This document shows positions 42,998-51,935 of a stretch of 64,000 nt of DNA, in pieces. Positions within the stretch are counted from its first letter, which is position 1; each line of letters opens with the position of its first letter. The DNA comes from Asaia bogorensis. Its GTDB lineage: Bacteria > Pseudomonadota > Alphaproteobacteria > Acetobacterales > Acetobacteraceae. The notes beneath the pieces are model-generated. The model did not search any database and was not told the origin of the DNA. It saw only the letters and a program-made list of their open reading frames with translations. The stretch spans positions 1 to 64,000 of the forward strand of contig CALQTN020000004.1 of assembly GCA_943333505.2 (NCBI GenBank). The letters run 5' to 3'. Both the position numbers and the translations under genes were made by a program.

Positions 42998-44687
42998 TAT
43001 GGGTTGCCTGGCTGGCAACAAAATACCACGTCACCATACCGCCCGCGATCAATCCCCCGACTAACGCATTGCCCGTGCGTCGCCAGGTAAAAGTGCCGAT
43101 CACCGCGACCGCCACCATCACCGGCAGCAGTTGCACCGCGAGCGAGATGTTGGCCGGCTGGGTCCAGGTCAGCAACTGGCCCGTGCTCAACAGCGTGCCA
43201 TATTGGACCGCCAGGAAGATCACCAAGCCCCCGGCAAGGGCGCCGATATTGCTGATATAATGGGCCACCGCATGATCGCGTTGGATCGACAAGCCGGTAT
43301 TCAGCCGATGGAGAATGATCGCGAAGGCGAGGGTGAAGCCAGGCAGATACACCAGAAACAGGCCAAATCGGGGAAGGTTGAGCGGTTTGAGCGCCACCAC
43401 CCATAGGCGAAAATCGACGGTGAAGCCGTGTGCGACCAGGATTGCCACTGTCATGCATAGTGCTACGCTAGCAAACGCAGAAATGAAGGCGAGACCGCTT
43501 CTCCCGCCGGTCGTTGCGTGATCGCTGCCAAGAAGGCGGCCCACGCCAAGCCCGATTGCCGCGTTAAGCAGCATCCACACCTGGATTTGGTTAGTAATAC
43601 CCTGGTGGAAAATCGGTCCCGCCGGCACCCAGGCGGCACCCAGCCCGAGAAAGGCGAAAAATGTCATCACCGGGACCCAACTGGTCAGGATCGCATCAAG
43701 AAACCAGCGCCAGTCACGTCTTGTCAGCCCGCTATCGGGTGAGACCGCAAACGCGGCCAATGCTGGCATAAGCAAAAGCAATTCGAAGCTGCCGAGCAGC
43801 AACACCATCAGCCCGATGAGGGAGGCGGCGCTCCCGGCAGCATGCCACAGCCATACCTGATTGTCCGGATTGCTGACCACGCCCGGCTGCAAGACCCGAT
43901 CAAACCACCCCACGGCGTTCGCAATCGCCTGCGGAGAAATCGGTGCCGCTGCGTTGAGGATTGCGGGGCTGAAAAGCACCCGCGCCAGCCCTGTTGTCGG
44001 GTCGCCATAAACCTGTCCGATGGCCGCGCCTTTGTGCAGGCCAAACAGTTTCGCCAATTTCTCGCTTCGCCCGATATCGGTGGCATACTCAATCCCCCAG
44101 AGCGGGCGGGAGAAGGTATCGTACCGGCTGTAGATCAACGCCAGATTGCGCGGGAAAGTCGGGGTCCCCTCGGGGGTACCGGCGGCACCTGGGGCGGATC
44201 CGTCCAACACCATCGCCTGATACTGATCTGGCCAGGCATCGGCGGCCCAGAGCACTGCCGCCCCTCCCAGCCCGTTGCCCGCGAGTCCAATCCGCGCCGG
44301 ATCCACCATTGCCAGCGATCGCAGGAACCGCAGCCCATCCGGTCCGCCAAGCCCGATTGTGACCGCCGGCGGGTCCGAATAGCCATGCCCCGGCTGATCA
44401 ATTGCCAGCACCACATAGCCACGGCGGGCAAGTTCGATGGAAAGCCCGGACTGGGCCTCCCGGCTCGCCAGATAGGTATGTACCAGGAGCACCGCTGGCG
44501 CGCGCCGTTCTGGCGTTGCCGGTGGTGGCAGATAAAGCAGCGCGCCAAGGGTGCGGCCGTCACTCGCGGCAAAGCGCAGATCCTGCACCGCGATCCCGCC
44601 AGCGGTTTGCACCCGCCAGGCAAGTGTCGCCCCCCCCAGGACCAGCGCCAGACCGATCAAAAATAGCCGCGCACGCCGCCAGTTCAC
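42987..44687 (-). CDS. Alpha/beta-hydrolase-like domain fused to multi-helix membrane domain
   Basis: A 566-residue protein. A signal-anchor helix (LFLIGLALVLGGATLAW) is followed by an alpha/beta-hydrolase-like domain (about 35-280) with VLLVHTYLASREA and AIDQPGHGYSDPP. The nucleophile elbow reads GNGLGG (137-142), so the canonical serine is a glycine and ordinary esterase activity is unlikely. From about 285 to the end there are about eight membrane helices. The combination suggests a membrane protein with a periplasmic binding domain derived from a hydrolase. It is convergent with the MFS gene. No family name is known to me. Confidence 0.75.
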   Translation of the reverse strand: MNWRRARLFLIGLALVLGGATLAWRVQTAGGIAVQDLRFAASDGRTLGALLYLPPPATPERRAPAVLLVHTYLASREAQSGLSIELARRGYVVLAIDQPGHGYSDPPAVTIGLGGPDGLRFLRSLAMVDPARIGLAGNGLGGAAVLWAADAWPDQYQAMVLDGSAPGAAGTPEGTPTFPRNLALIYSRYDTFSRPLWGIEYATDIGRSEKLAKLFGLHKGAAIGQVYGDPTTGLARVLFSPAILNAAAPISPQAIANAVGWFDRVLQPGVVSNPDNQVWLWHAAGSAASLIGLMVLLLGSFELLLLMPALAAFAVSPDSGLTRRDWRWFLDAILTSWVPVMTFFAFLGLGAAWVPAGPIFHQGITNQIQVWMLLNAAIGLGVGRLLGSDHATTGGRSGLAFISAFASVALCMTVAILVAHGFTVDFRLWVVALKPLNLPRFGLFLVYLPGFTLAFAIILHRLNTGLSIQRDHAVAHYISNIGALAGGLVIFLAVQYGTLLSTGQLLTWTQPANISLAVQLLPVMVAVAVIGTFTWRRTGNALVGGLIAGGMVTWYFVASQATHISW

Positions 44688-44737
44688 GCCTGCACCTCCC
44701 CGGAGACACCCATTATCCTCAGGGGATTAGCGCAAAA

Positions 44738-45205
44738 TCAGTCGCGTTGCACCCGACACAGCATGCAGCCTGGCTTGGCGGTATGAATGTTCACAAATGC
44801 GGTGCGGGGGTCGCTGATGGCGCGGGCCAGGAACGGATCGACATCGATCCCGTCAACGGCCTGTCCGAGGTCGTAAAGACACATCTGATCAGCATCATAA
44901 GCCCGCACCGAAACCAGCCGGACGCGGACGGTTTCCGGCACATGATCCGCCTGATCATAGGCAACGCAGGGCTCGGCATGCACGAAGATCGGGCTCGGGG
45001 TCCAATAGATGCCGGTCGGGCCGGGCATCCGGTACGAGCCCAGCAGCATCGGTTCGCCTGGCTTGGCTTCTCGCAGGCAATGGCGGCACGGCGCCGCGCC
45101 GTCGCTGGCCAGGCGGACCAGGGTGTTGCCGAAATCATCGACGCCGGTCATCCGCCAACGGTCTCCGGTTTCGGTCGGGATTGGCAGGCAGCGAAAATGG
45201 GACAT
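44738..45205 (-). CDS. DUF1203 family protein
   Basis: A 155-residue protein matching the DUF1203 pattern: LASDGAAPCRHCLREAKPGE (two cysteines in CRHC), GPTGIYWTPSPIFVHAEPCV in the middle, and a C-terminal half with TAFVNIHTAKPGCMLCRV. The conserved cysteines may bind a metal or take part in redox chemistry, but no function is established. AAGGAG lies six bases before the ATG at 45205; a GTG one codon earlier is less well spaced. It is transcribed leftward, 66 bases after the next NTF2-like gene. Confidence 0.8.
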   Translation of the reverse strand: MSHFRCLPIPTETGDRWRMTGVDDFGNTLVRLASDGAAPCRHCLREAKPGEPMLLGSYRMPGPTGIYWTPSPIFVHAEPCVAYDQADHVPETVRVRLVSVRAYDADQMCLYDLGQAVDGIDVDPFLARAISDPRTAFVNIHTAKPGCMLCRVQRD

Positions 45206-45271
45206 CACGAACTCCTTGGTTACCGGTCCGTCCTAAATGATGCTGTCGCTGCCGCCCTTCCGGATGTTGCG

Positions 45272-45730
45272 CTAACTGCCCTTGACCGGACGTGACCCGA
45301 AGCTCGCCTGCGGCACCCCACGGTTCAGCGACATGTGCGAATGAACGCACAACCAGTTGCCGTCCACGCGATGAAACACCAAAGTCGCGCGGCCCGGACG
45401 ATCGAATTTGCTGCCGTCCTCGTGAAACCCGATGCTGTTCCAAGGTGCGATCACGGTCGCCATCCGCCCGTCATCAGCGACCAGCACCCGGGTCTGGTCC
45501 AGATCGAAGCGGAACCCATCAGTGCGCGGCCACACATTGTCCCATTGTGCCGCCATCCATTGGTCGACACCGCCGATGACGTCGCGATGGGTGCCGAACG
45601 CCAGCACATCCGGATGGAATAGCGGCCGTGCTGACACATAATCGACATCGCGAACAAAAGCGGAAAATCGATCGAGCCAGGTGACGAATTCGGCATGCAC
45701 GCTGGCACTGGCGAGGGGAAGGGGGGTCAT
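45272..45730 (-). CDS. NTF2-like (ketosteroid-isomerase fold) protein
   Basis: A 152-residue single-domain protein with the nuclear-transport-factor-2-like pattern: a helical start (FVTWLDRFSAFVRDVDYVSA), LFHPDVLAFGTHRDVIGG, the strand WNSIGFHEDGSKFDRPGRATL, and VDGNWLCVHSHMSLNRG. It may be an isomerase or a small-molecule-binding protein. No signal peptide. It lies upstream of the DUF1203 gene on the same strand and is divergent from the aminotransferase gene. Confidence 0.75.
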   Translation of the reverse strand: MTPLPLASASVHAEFVTWLDRFSAFVRDVDYVSARPLFHPDVLAFGTHRDVIGGVDQWMAAQWDNVWPRTDGFRFDLDQTRVLVADDGRMATVIAPWNSIGFHEDGSKFDRPGRATLVFHRVDGNWLCVHSHMSLNRGVPQASFGSRPVKGS

Positions 45731-45855
45731 AGCGGATGCTCCAGCTTGGGAGCGGCCATCTTCCCCCCGTCACCCGATGCCGGCAAGCGCAACCTGGCGC
45801 TTGCCGAATGCCGATTGCGCGCTACTCTGCGCCAAATTCTTGCCGGGAGGCCCCA

Positions 45856-47082
45856 ATGGACGTCGCAGCTTTCGCCTATGCCAATAATTTCACCAAATCT
45901 TCCCCCGCCGCGGCGCCACGCTTTACCGGCTTGCCGATGTATAACTTCATCGGCGGCCATAACGATCCGCATGAAATTCCCACCGAGGCGCTCGCCGAGG
46001 CGGCAGCTGCGGTGATCCGTCGCGAAGGTGCCTCACTCGCGCTCTATAATCTTGGCACTGGCCCGCAAGGCTATCGGGGCCTGCGTGATTTCGTCGCCGA
46101 CAAGCTTGCCCGCCATCGTGGCATCAAGACCGACCGTGACGGCGTGCTCATCACCACCGGGTCCGGTCAGGGCATCGACATGATCAGCGCGCTGCTGGTG
46201 GAGCCGGGGGAGACCGTCCTGCTCGAAGAATATTGCTACCAGGGCGCGATCAACCGGTTCCGTAAGCTTGGCGCCACGGTGCTGCCGATGGCCGTCGATG
46301 ATGACGGGATCAGGATCGACGCGCTGACCGCCCAGCTGGCAGCTCTCAAGGCCGCCGGCACGTTGCCCAAAATGATTTACACCATCCCGACCATTCAGAA
46401 TCCGACCGGATCGATCCTGCCGCTCGACCGTCGCCACGCCCTGCTCGACCTTGCCCGCCAATACGGCATCGTGATCTTCGAGGATGAATGCTATGCCGAT
46501 CTGATCTGGTCCGGCAGCGCCCCACCATCGCTCTACGCGCTCGACCCGAGCCAGGTCGTCCATATCGGATCATTCTCCAAATCCCTCGCGCCGGCCTTGC
46601 GGGTTGGCTACGCGGTCGCGGACTGGTCGGTGCTGTCGCGGATGATCGCGATGAAAACCGATGGAGGCACCGGCGCGCTCGACCAGATGATCATCGCCGA
46701 ATATTTTGGACATCATTTCGATGCCCATGCGGCCCATCTGTCTGCGGTCCTACAGGACAAACTCGCCACCATGATTGAGGCGTGTGAGCGCGAATTCGGC
46801 ACATCATTGCAGTTGTTCAAACCCCAGGGCGGCATTTTCATGTGGATGAAGCTGCCTGACAGCGTCGATGTTCGCGCACTGATCGCGCCATCCGCCAAAG
46901 CCGGTCTGGTGTTCAACCCGGGCCCGGATTGGGCGGTTGATAGCGAGGCGGCGAAATCCTATTTCCGGCTGTGCTTCGGCCTCGCCAGCAAGCAGGAAAT
47001 CATCGATGGCGTGGCGTTGCTGGCCAAGATCTGCCACGCCGAAACCGGGGTGCCAGTGCATAGTTCCAATGTGAAGAACTGA
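45856..47082 (+). CDS. PLP-dependent aminotransferase, class I/II (MocR/2-aminoadipate type)
   Basis: A 408-residue fold-type I aminotransferase. The PLP lysine is Lys242 in HIGSFSKSLAPALRVGY, and the cofactor-binding aspartate lies in IVIFEDECYADLIW. LYNLGTGPQGYRGLRDFVAD and ITTGSGQGIDMISALLVEPG are typical of the 2-aminoadipate/kynurenine and MocR-like branch. There is no N-terminal DNA-binding domain, so it is an enzyme. GGGAGG sits five bases before the ATG at 45856. The amino-acid substrate is not evident. Confidence 0.88.
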   Translation: MDVAAFAYANNFTKSSPAAAPRFTGLPMYNFIGGHNDPHEIPTEALAEAAAAVIRREGASLALYNLGTGPQGYRGLRDFVADKLARHRGIKTDRDGVLITTGSGQGIDMISALLVEPGETVLLEEYCYQGAINRFRKLGATVLPMAVDDDGIRIDALTAQLAALKAAGTLPKMIYTIPTIQNPTGSILPLDRRHALLDLARQYGIVIFEDECYADLIWSGSAPPSLYALDPSQVVHIGSFSKSLAPALRVGYAVADWSVLSRMIAMKTDGGTGALDQMIIAEYFGHHFDAHAAHLSAVLQDKLATMIEACEREFGTSLQLFKPQGGIFMWMKLPDSVDVRALIAPSAKAGLVFNPGPDWAVDSEAAKSYFRLCFGLASKQEIIDGVALLAKICHAETGVPVHSSNVKN

Positions 47083-47157
47083 CCGAGGCCGGTTTGATGG
47101 TTTAGCTAAAATTTGTGGCCTTCGGCGCGCTCCACGGAAGGAGAAAAGCCGAAGGCC

Positions 47158-47208
47158 ACAAAGTATCAAAAAGTTTTTTTGGTTCTTTTTATTGACAAAA
47201 AGAACGCC
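47158..47208. repeat. 24-nt GTTC...GAAC palindrome plus poly-A/T run, copy 2
   Basis: AAAAAGTTTTTTTGGTTC leads into the palindrome at 47182-47205 (outer nine pairs intact). It lies between the convergent aminotransferase and esterase genes and can act as a terminator for either. Confidence 0.8.
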
Positions 47209-47221
47209 TTGCCGTCGGCCT

Positions 47222-48181
47222 CTACGCTCCTGAAACAGCAGCCTTCCGCAACCACTTTCCAGCCTCGGCGATGGCCTGCCTGCTTTTCCCCACCACCTCG
47301 GAAAACCGCAGAAACCCATGCACCATCCCGGCGAAGGATTCGAGTGTCACCTTCACCCCCGCCACCACCATCTTCGCTGCCAGTCTTTCGCCTTCGGACC
47401 GCAATACGTCGATTTCGGCGAGCAGCACCATCGTCGGTGGCAGGCCTTTCAGGCTGTCGCGCATCGGAGCGGCCAGCGGGTTGAGCCGGTCGACCGGGTC
47501 GCGCAGATACAAATCCCAGTACGTCATCATCGCTGTCCGGGTCAGCCCATAGCCATCGGCGAATTCGCGATAGGTCGGGCTGTCGAAATCGGTGTCGGTG
47601 ACGGGATATGCGGCCAGGATGCCTGCGAGTTTTGGCCCACCGCCATCGCGCAGCATGATCGCGGTGGCGAGGGCGAGATTGCCGCCCGCGCTGTCACCGC
47701 CAATGATGATACGGGCAGGGTCGATGCCCCAGGATGCCGCGTCGGCGGCGATTTTGCGGATAACTTCGGCGCATTCCACCACGGCCTGCGGGAAGCGGGC
47801 TTCGGGTGAAAGCGAATAATCGACGCTGATTGTTGCCACCCCGCCCGCCTGCGCGAGTTCGCGGACCAGTCGATCATGGGTGTCGATCGACGCCCATACC
47901 CAACCCCCGCCATGCAGCCACACCAGCACTGGCTGGTTGTCGCCGTTATGCGTCTTATGGAGCCGACACATGACCCGACGGCCATTGGCAGACACGAAGC
48001 GATCTTCGGACACTGCCATCGCCGGTCCGCCGGCCCCGAACAGCATAGACAGATGGTCATTGACCACCCGTTGCGGGTCGATCGGCATTTTCGGCACGAC
48101 AGGCGGGAATTTGGCGGCCTTCGCCTCGACTCGGAGCCGGGCTGCCTGCATTTCGGGATCAATCCGCGACAAATCGGCCAT
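47222..48181 (-). CDS. Alpha/beta hydrolase of the hormone-sensitive-lipase family
   Basis: A 319-residue esterase. The oxyanion-hole motif HGGGW starts at His90 and the nucleophile motif is GDSAGG with Ser164. The catalytic aspartate is in LAEIDVLRSEGE and the histidine in FAGMVHGFL. It should hydrolyse short acyl esters in the cytoplasm. I start at the ATG at 48181, preceded by GGAGG; the frame is open for 37 more codons but those overlap the divergent promoter. It ends just after the palindromic repeat copy 2. Confidence 0.88.
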   Translation of the reverse strand: MADLSRIDPEMQAARLRVEAKAAKFPPVVPKMPIDPQRVVNDHLSMLFGAGGPAMAVSEDRFVSANGRRVMCRLHKTHNGDNQPVLVWLHGGGWVWASIDTHDRLVRELAQAGGVATISVDYSLSPEARFPQAVVECAEVIRKIAADAASWGIDPARIIIGGDSAGGNLALATAIMLRDGGGPKLAGILAAYPVTDTDFDSPTYREFADGYGLTRTAMMTYWDLYLRDPVDRLNPLAAPMRDSLKGLPPTMVLLAEIDVLRSEGERLAAKMVVAGVKVTLESFAGMVHGFLRFSEVVGKSRQAIAEAGKWLRKAAVSGA

Positions 48182-48263
48182 TTCAAGCACCCTCCATTTT
48201 GGTGGCGCCATTCTGCGCCTTCTGGGCCGGCCGGCAAGCCGGGGGGTGTAATTTGGCTGCGGT

Positions 48264-48866
48264 ATGCCCATGTTGCAGTGCACCATGGCCACATTAATGC
48301 CCGTCCCGCTGCCGGACCGTCTGACCCGGACTTCGCCCGCCCAAAGCCCTGGGGTTTACCCGGCAGCGCTGGAAGGCGCGTTCAAGTTCGACGGTGAGAC
48401 GATCAAAATTCGTCCGATCCGCCCAAGCGATGAGGCAGCGGAGGCAGCATTCTTCTCCCATCTGACCCCCGAGGATATTCGTTTCCGGTTCTTCTCAGCA
48501 CTCAAGCAATTGCCGCCCAAGCTGCTGTTTCGGCTCACCCATATCGATTATGTGGGGGAAATGGCGTTCATCGCGGAACGGGCGAACGGTGATATTCTCG
48601 GTGTCGCGCGGCTGGTGCGCGACCCGAATGCGACCACCGGCGAATATGCCGTTGCCGTCCGGCCGGATATGAAGGGGCACGGCCTCGCGAACCATCTGAT
48701 GGAGCGGGTTCTTGACTGGGGCCGCACCCAGGGCATGACCCACGCCCACGCGCTGATCCTGGCGGATAACGGCCCGATGATGGCTTTTGCCCGCAAGCTT
48801 GGCGGGCGCCTCAAGCGCGACCCGCACGACAGCAGCGTCGTGCGGGCGGAGATGGCGCTGAGCTGA
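48264..48866 (+). CDS. GNAT-family acetyltransferase
   Basis: A 200-residue protein with a GNAT domain (about 40-200) of the type found at the end of large acyl-CoA-synthetase-like protein acetyltransferases: IKIRPIRPSDEAAEAAFFSH, then FFSALKQLPPKLLFRLTHID, and the acetyl-CoA loop AVRPDMKGHGLANHLMERVL. It may acetylate lysines of enzymes, as Pat does. Several ATG codons lie within the first 12 codons and none has a good ribosome binding site, so the start (48264, 48270, 48285 or 48297) is open. It ends two bases before the convergent dienelactone-hydrolase stop. Confidence 0.82.
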   Translation: MPMLQCTMATLMPVPLPDRLTRTSPAQSPGVYPAALEGAFKFDGETIKIRPIRPSDEAAEAAFFSHLTPEDIRFRFFSALKQLPPKLLFRLTHIDYVGEMAFIAERANGDILGVARLVRDPNATTGEYAVAVRPDMKGHGLANHLMERVLDWGRTQGMTHAHALILADNGPMMAFARKLGGRLKRDPHDSSVVRAEMALS

Positions 48867-49718
48867 TCAGACCCCGTGTGCCTTGAGCCAGGCCAGGCAA
48901 CGCTTGAAGCCATCGGCGGCGGCCTCGGCATTATAGCTCGGCCGGTAATCGGCGTGGAACGCGTGGCCGGCTTCGGGGTAGACCACGATTTCCACCATCG
49001 CCCCACCGGCCTTTGCCTTGGCTGCGGCTGCGTTCACGTCATCGACCTTGATCCCACCATCCTTGGCACCGTAAAGCCCGAGCAACGGCACTTTCAGTGA
49101 ACCCGCGAGATCCATGACCGATTTTGGCTGGATGTCGCTCGCCGGTGTCATGATATGGCCATACCAGGCGACTGCCGCCTTCACTTTTGGGTTGTGGATG
49201 GCATAGAGCCAAGTCGTGCGCCCACCACGGCAGAAGCCGGTCACACCCACGCGATTGGCATCCCCCTTATTCGCGCCAGCCCAGGCCAGCAGCGCATCAG
49301 TATCGGCCATCAGCGTCGCATCGGGGGACTTCAGCACGAACTCACGAAAGATCGTCGCTCCATCGGTGAGCTTCGAAATATCGCCGAGACGGGCATAAAC
49401 CTCGACAACCACCGCCATGTAGCCAACTTTGGCAAAGCGCCGGCAGGTGTCTTTGAGGTATTCATGGACGCCGAAAATTTCTTCGTTCACGATCACGATC
49501 GGGAACGGTCCCGGTCCGGCTGGGCGCGCGTAATAGCCTGGAAGGCTGCCACCGGTGACCGGTAGCATGAATTCACCAGTTTCCAGCCCCGTGGCATCGG
49601 TTTGGATCGCCTGTGCTTCGACCCTGGTGGTCGCAAGCGTCAACCCCGAGATAAGTGATGTCATGAAAAACCCGCGCCGGGCGAGCGGGAAATGGGTCAG
49701 GCCTTGCATGTCGTCCAT
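48867..49718 (-). CDS. Dienelactone hydrolase family protein, exported
   Basis: A 283-residue alpha/beta hydrolase with a cysteine nucleophile. The N-terminus LARRGFFMTSLISGLTLATT is a twin-arginine-like or Sec signal peptide ending near VEAQA. The catalytic set appears as NEEIFG (Glu80), GFCRGG (Cys163), a late aspartate in GAKDGGI and the histidine in AGHAFH. It may open lactone rings in the periplasm. I start at the ATG at 49718, after GGGGA. The reading frame stays open upstream to 49925, including an oddly protein-like stretch, but it contains a strong hairpin and is not annotated as coding. Confidence 0.85.
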   Translation of the reverse strand: MDDMQGLTHFPLARRGFFMTSLISGLTLATTRVEAQAIQTDATGLETGEFMLPVTGGSLPGYYARPAGPGPFPIVIVNEEIFGVHEYLKDTCRRFAKVGYMAVVVEVYARLGDISKLTDGATIFREFVLKSPDATLMADTDALLAWAGANKGDANRVGVTGFCRGGRTTWLYAIHNPKVKAAVAWYGHIMTPASDIQPKSVMDLAGSLKVPLLGLYGAKDGGIKVDDVNAAAAKAKAGGAMVEIVVYPEAGHAFHADYRPSYNAEAAADGFKRCLAWLKAHGV

Positions 49719-49776
49719 CTGGTCGGGTTCCCCAGGTCGAGCTTTCCCCGAAATAGGGTGCCCGTAATAAGACGCA

Positions 49777-49816
49777 AGCGCCGACGGAACTATTCCCGTC
49801 GGCGCTTTCTTTATTT
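49777..49816 (+). terminator. Rho-independent terminator-like hairpin without an upstream gene
   Basis: AGCGCCGACGG (49777-49787) pairs perfectly with CCGTCGGCGCT (49796-49806) and is followed on the plus strand by TTCTTTATTT. No plus-strand gene ends nearby: the region lies between the divergent starts at 49718 and 50003. It might end a small RNA or attenuate the gene at 50003. Confidence 0.6.
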
Positions 49817-50002
49817 TCAGTCCAACCTCGGCGATCAGTTTATGCCATCGCCTTCTTGAGATTGTGGCGATCGAGTTGGTGCTGGTGGTGCGACCCTTCT
49901 GATGCTCGCGGAAATGCCTTGTCACGGTGCCGTGTTTGGATCGCTGGCGTTTGTCACTGCATGCCGGCTATCCTGTGGCCTGGAAAGGAGACAAGGGGCA
50001 GG

Positions 50003-51316
50003 GTGGCGGATTGGGAATGGCTGTTGACCGGACCGCTGCCAGTGGGACCAGGGCTGCTGGGCGCGCTGGTGCTTGGCGGTCTGATACTTGCGTGCTTGGC
50101 GTTGCGCTGGCTGCGCGCCGATGACGCGGGGCGTTTTGCCGCTGAACGTGCCGCCCTCGAACTCGCCTTGCGCCAGACCGGCGATGCGCGTGCGTTACTT
50201 CACCAGCAGATCAGCGCACAGGAGGCGCTGCTGGCCGCCATCCCAGCCGGAATGGCTGTCTTCGATGCCCATGATGCATTGGTATCCTGGAACCCGGAAT
50301 TTGCTCTTCTGGCCGATATCACCGCGGATCGCATGCGGGTCGGTAGCGCGTTCTCCGATTTGCTTTGTCGGGCCGACGACAGGCTTGCATCTGCCGGCCA
50401 GGTTGAATTGCGTCGGGCGGGTTTTGCCGACGGTCGGACCGTCATCCTGCTGGTCCCGCTCAGCCCGCGCCTCGCCGCCCGGCCACAGCCGGCAAGCGAC
50501 ATCCTGCCCGTCCCGGCTTTGGCCGAGCCCATCGTGCGGGTGTTGGGCCCGGAGCATCGCCGCGCACGCCGCATGATCGTGCTGCTGGTCGAGGATATTG
50601 CTGTTAACCAAATGGTGACTGCCACCGCACTCCGCCGCGATGGCCATCGCGTCGATGTCGCGTCATCTGGCGCTGAGGCACTGCAGATGGTGGCCCATAT
50701 CCCTTATGAACTGGTGCTGATGGACCTGATGATGCCAGGCATGTCTGGCTACGAGGCGGCGCGGGTGATCCGGGCAATTTCGGGGCTCGCAGCTTCAGTG
50801 CCGATCGTTGCCCTGACCGCAACCGCGTCTGACCAGGACCGGATCAGCTGCCAGGCGGCCGGGATGCAAGGTATGCTGACCAAGCCGGTAGCGCCGGCAG
50901 CCCTTGCCGATCTGCTCGCAGAATGCCTGCAACCGCTCAGTCGAACCCGCCGGCCTGCCGCTCCGGCGCGTGATGCAAGGCTTCTCGATGTGGTGCGACT
51001 GGCCGATTTGCAGCGTGGCCTTCCCGACGGCCTGTTCACCGAACTGGTGGACGAAGCGCTGGGCGAAATGGGTGAACGTCTGGGCCGGCTGCATCGGGCG
51101 TTGCAGGTGGACTTGATGACTGAGGCCATGGTTGAGTCGCATGCATTGGCCGGGATTGCCGGCAGCTACGGTTTGGTGGAGTTAGAACAGCAGATGCGCC
51201 GCGTGATGCTCGCCATCCGCGACAGCAACATGGCGGCGGCGGTGATGGCGACTGACGGTATGGCGGCCAATCTTGATCGGAGCGCCTCGGCATTGCGGGC
51301 GATGCTGCGGACGTGA
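50003..51316 (+). CDS. Membrane PAS-receiver-Hpt phosphorelay protein lacking a kinase domain
   Basis: A 437-residue protein. A membrane helix (LGALVLGGLILACLALRWL) lies near the N-terminus, then a coiled segment, then a PAS-like domain (about 68-150, IPAGMAVFDAHDALVSWNPE). A receiver domain (about 190-310) has its phosphoacceptor Asp241 in LVLMDLMMPGMSGYEA and the LTKPV lysine. The C-terminal Hpt domain has His380 in ESHALAGIAGSYG. There is no HisKA or HATPase region, so it must be phosphorylated by another kinase. I chose the GTG at 50003 after AAGGGG; an ATG at 49961 is possible. Confidence 0.8.
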   Translation: MADWEWLLTGPLPVGPGLLGALVLGGLILACLALRWLRADDAGRFAAERAALELALRQTGDARALLHQQISAQEALLAAIPAGMAVFDAHDALVSWNPEFALLADITADRMRVGSAFSDLLCRADDRLASAGQVELRRAGFADGRTVILLVPLSPRLAARPQPASDILPVPALAEPIVRVLGPEHRRARRMIVLLVEDIAVNQMVTATALRRDGHRVDVASSGAEALQMVAHIPYELVLMDLMMPGMSGYEAARVIRAISGLAASVPIVALTATASDQDRISCQAAGMQGMLTKPVAPAALADLLAECLQPLSRTRRPAAPARDARLLDVVRLADLQRGLPDGLFTELVDEALGEMGERLGRLHRALQVDLMTEAMVESHALAGIAGSYGLVELEQQMRRVMLAIRDSNMAAAVMATDGMAANLDRSASALRAMLRT

Positions 51317-51368
51317 TCGCCGATGCGGTGCCGTCTATGCAGTGCCACTTTCTCGTGAAGGTCTGACC

Positions 51369-51935
51369 ATGCGCGTATACCTTGCCGGCCCCGACGTATT
51401 CCTTCCGGATCCGGTGGCTCGCGGGGCCACGCTCAAGCAGATTTGCGCCAGGTTCGGGTTGCGTGGCGTGTTTCCGCTCGATGACCTCGATGGCGGCGAT
51501 CCGCCGGAACTCGCAGCACTCGATCTTGCTTTTCGGATTGCGCGTCGCAACGAACGCCACATCGCCGCCTGCGATGCGCTGATCGCCAATCTGACGCCGT
51601 TTCGCGGCCCCAGCGCCGATGTTGGGACAGTCTATGAGCTCGGGTTCATGCGCGGGCTTGCCCGTCCGGTGTTTGGCTGGTCGAACGTCACCACGCAATT
51701 TGCTGCCCGCACCCGCGTCTTTGTCGGCGCTGATGGCTTAACCGACCAGGCGGGCATGCTGATCGAGGATTTCGGGATTGCCGATAATCTGATGATTGAA
51801 GGTGGCATTGCTGCGTCTGGTGGGGCATTTTTCGCCGGCGATGTTTCGCCCGTTTCGGTTTGGCAGGACCTGAGTGTGTTCGAAGCTGCAGTGGCCGCCA
51901 CGGCGCGGCTATTGGCACAAAAATCGCTTATTTAG
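51369..51935 (+). CDS. Nucleoside 2-deoxyribosyltransferase
   Basis: A 188-residue enzyme that moves 2-deoxyribose between bases. The start MRVYLAGPDVFLPDP holds the ribose-phosphate-binding loop, and NLTPFRGPSADVGTVYELGF carries the catalytic glutamate and substrate-binding aspartate. It is a cytoplasmic nucleotide-salvage or nucleotide-pool protein. GAAGG is seven bases before the ATG. Its TAG stop (51933-51935) is part of repeat copy E. Confidence 0.87.
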   Translation: MRVYLAGPDVFLPDPVARGATLKQICARFGLRGVFPLDDLDGGDPPELAALDLAFRIARRNERHIAACDALIANLTPFRGPSADVGTVYELGFMRGLARPVFGWSNVTTQFAARTRVFVGADGLTDQAGMLIEDFGIADNLMIEGGIAASGGAFFAGDVSPVSVWQDLSVFEAAVAATARLLAQKSLI

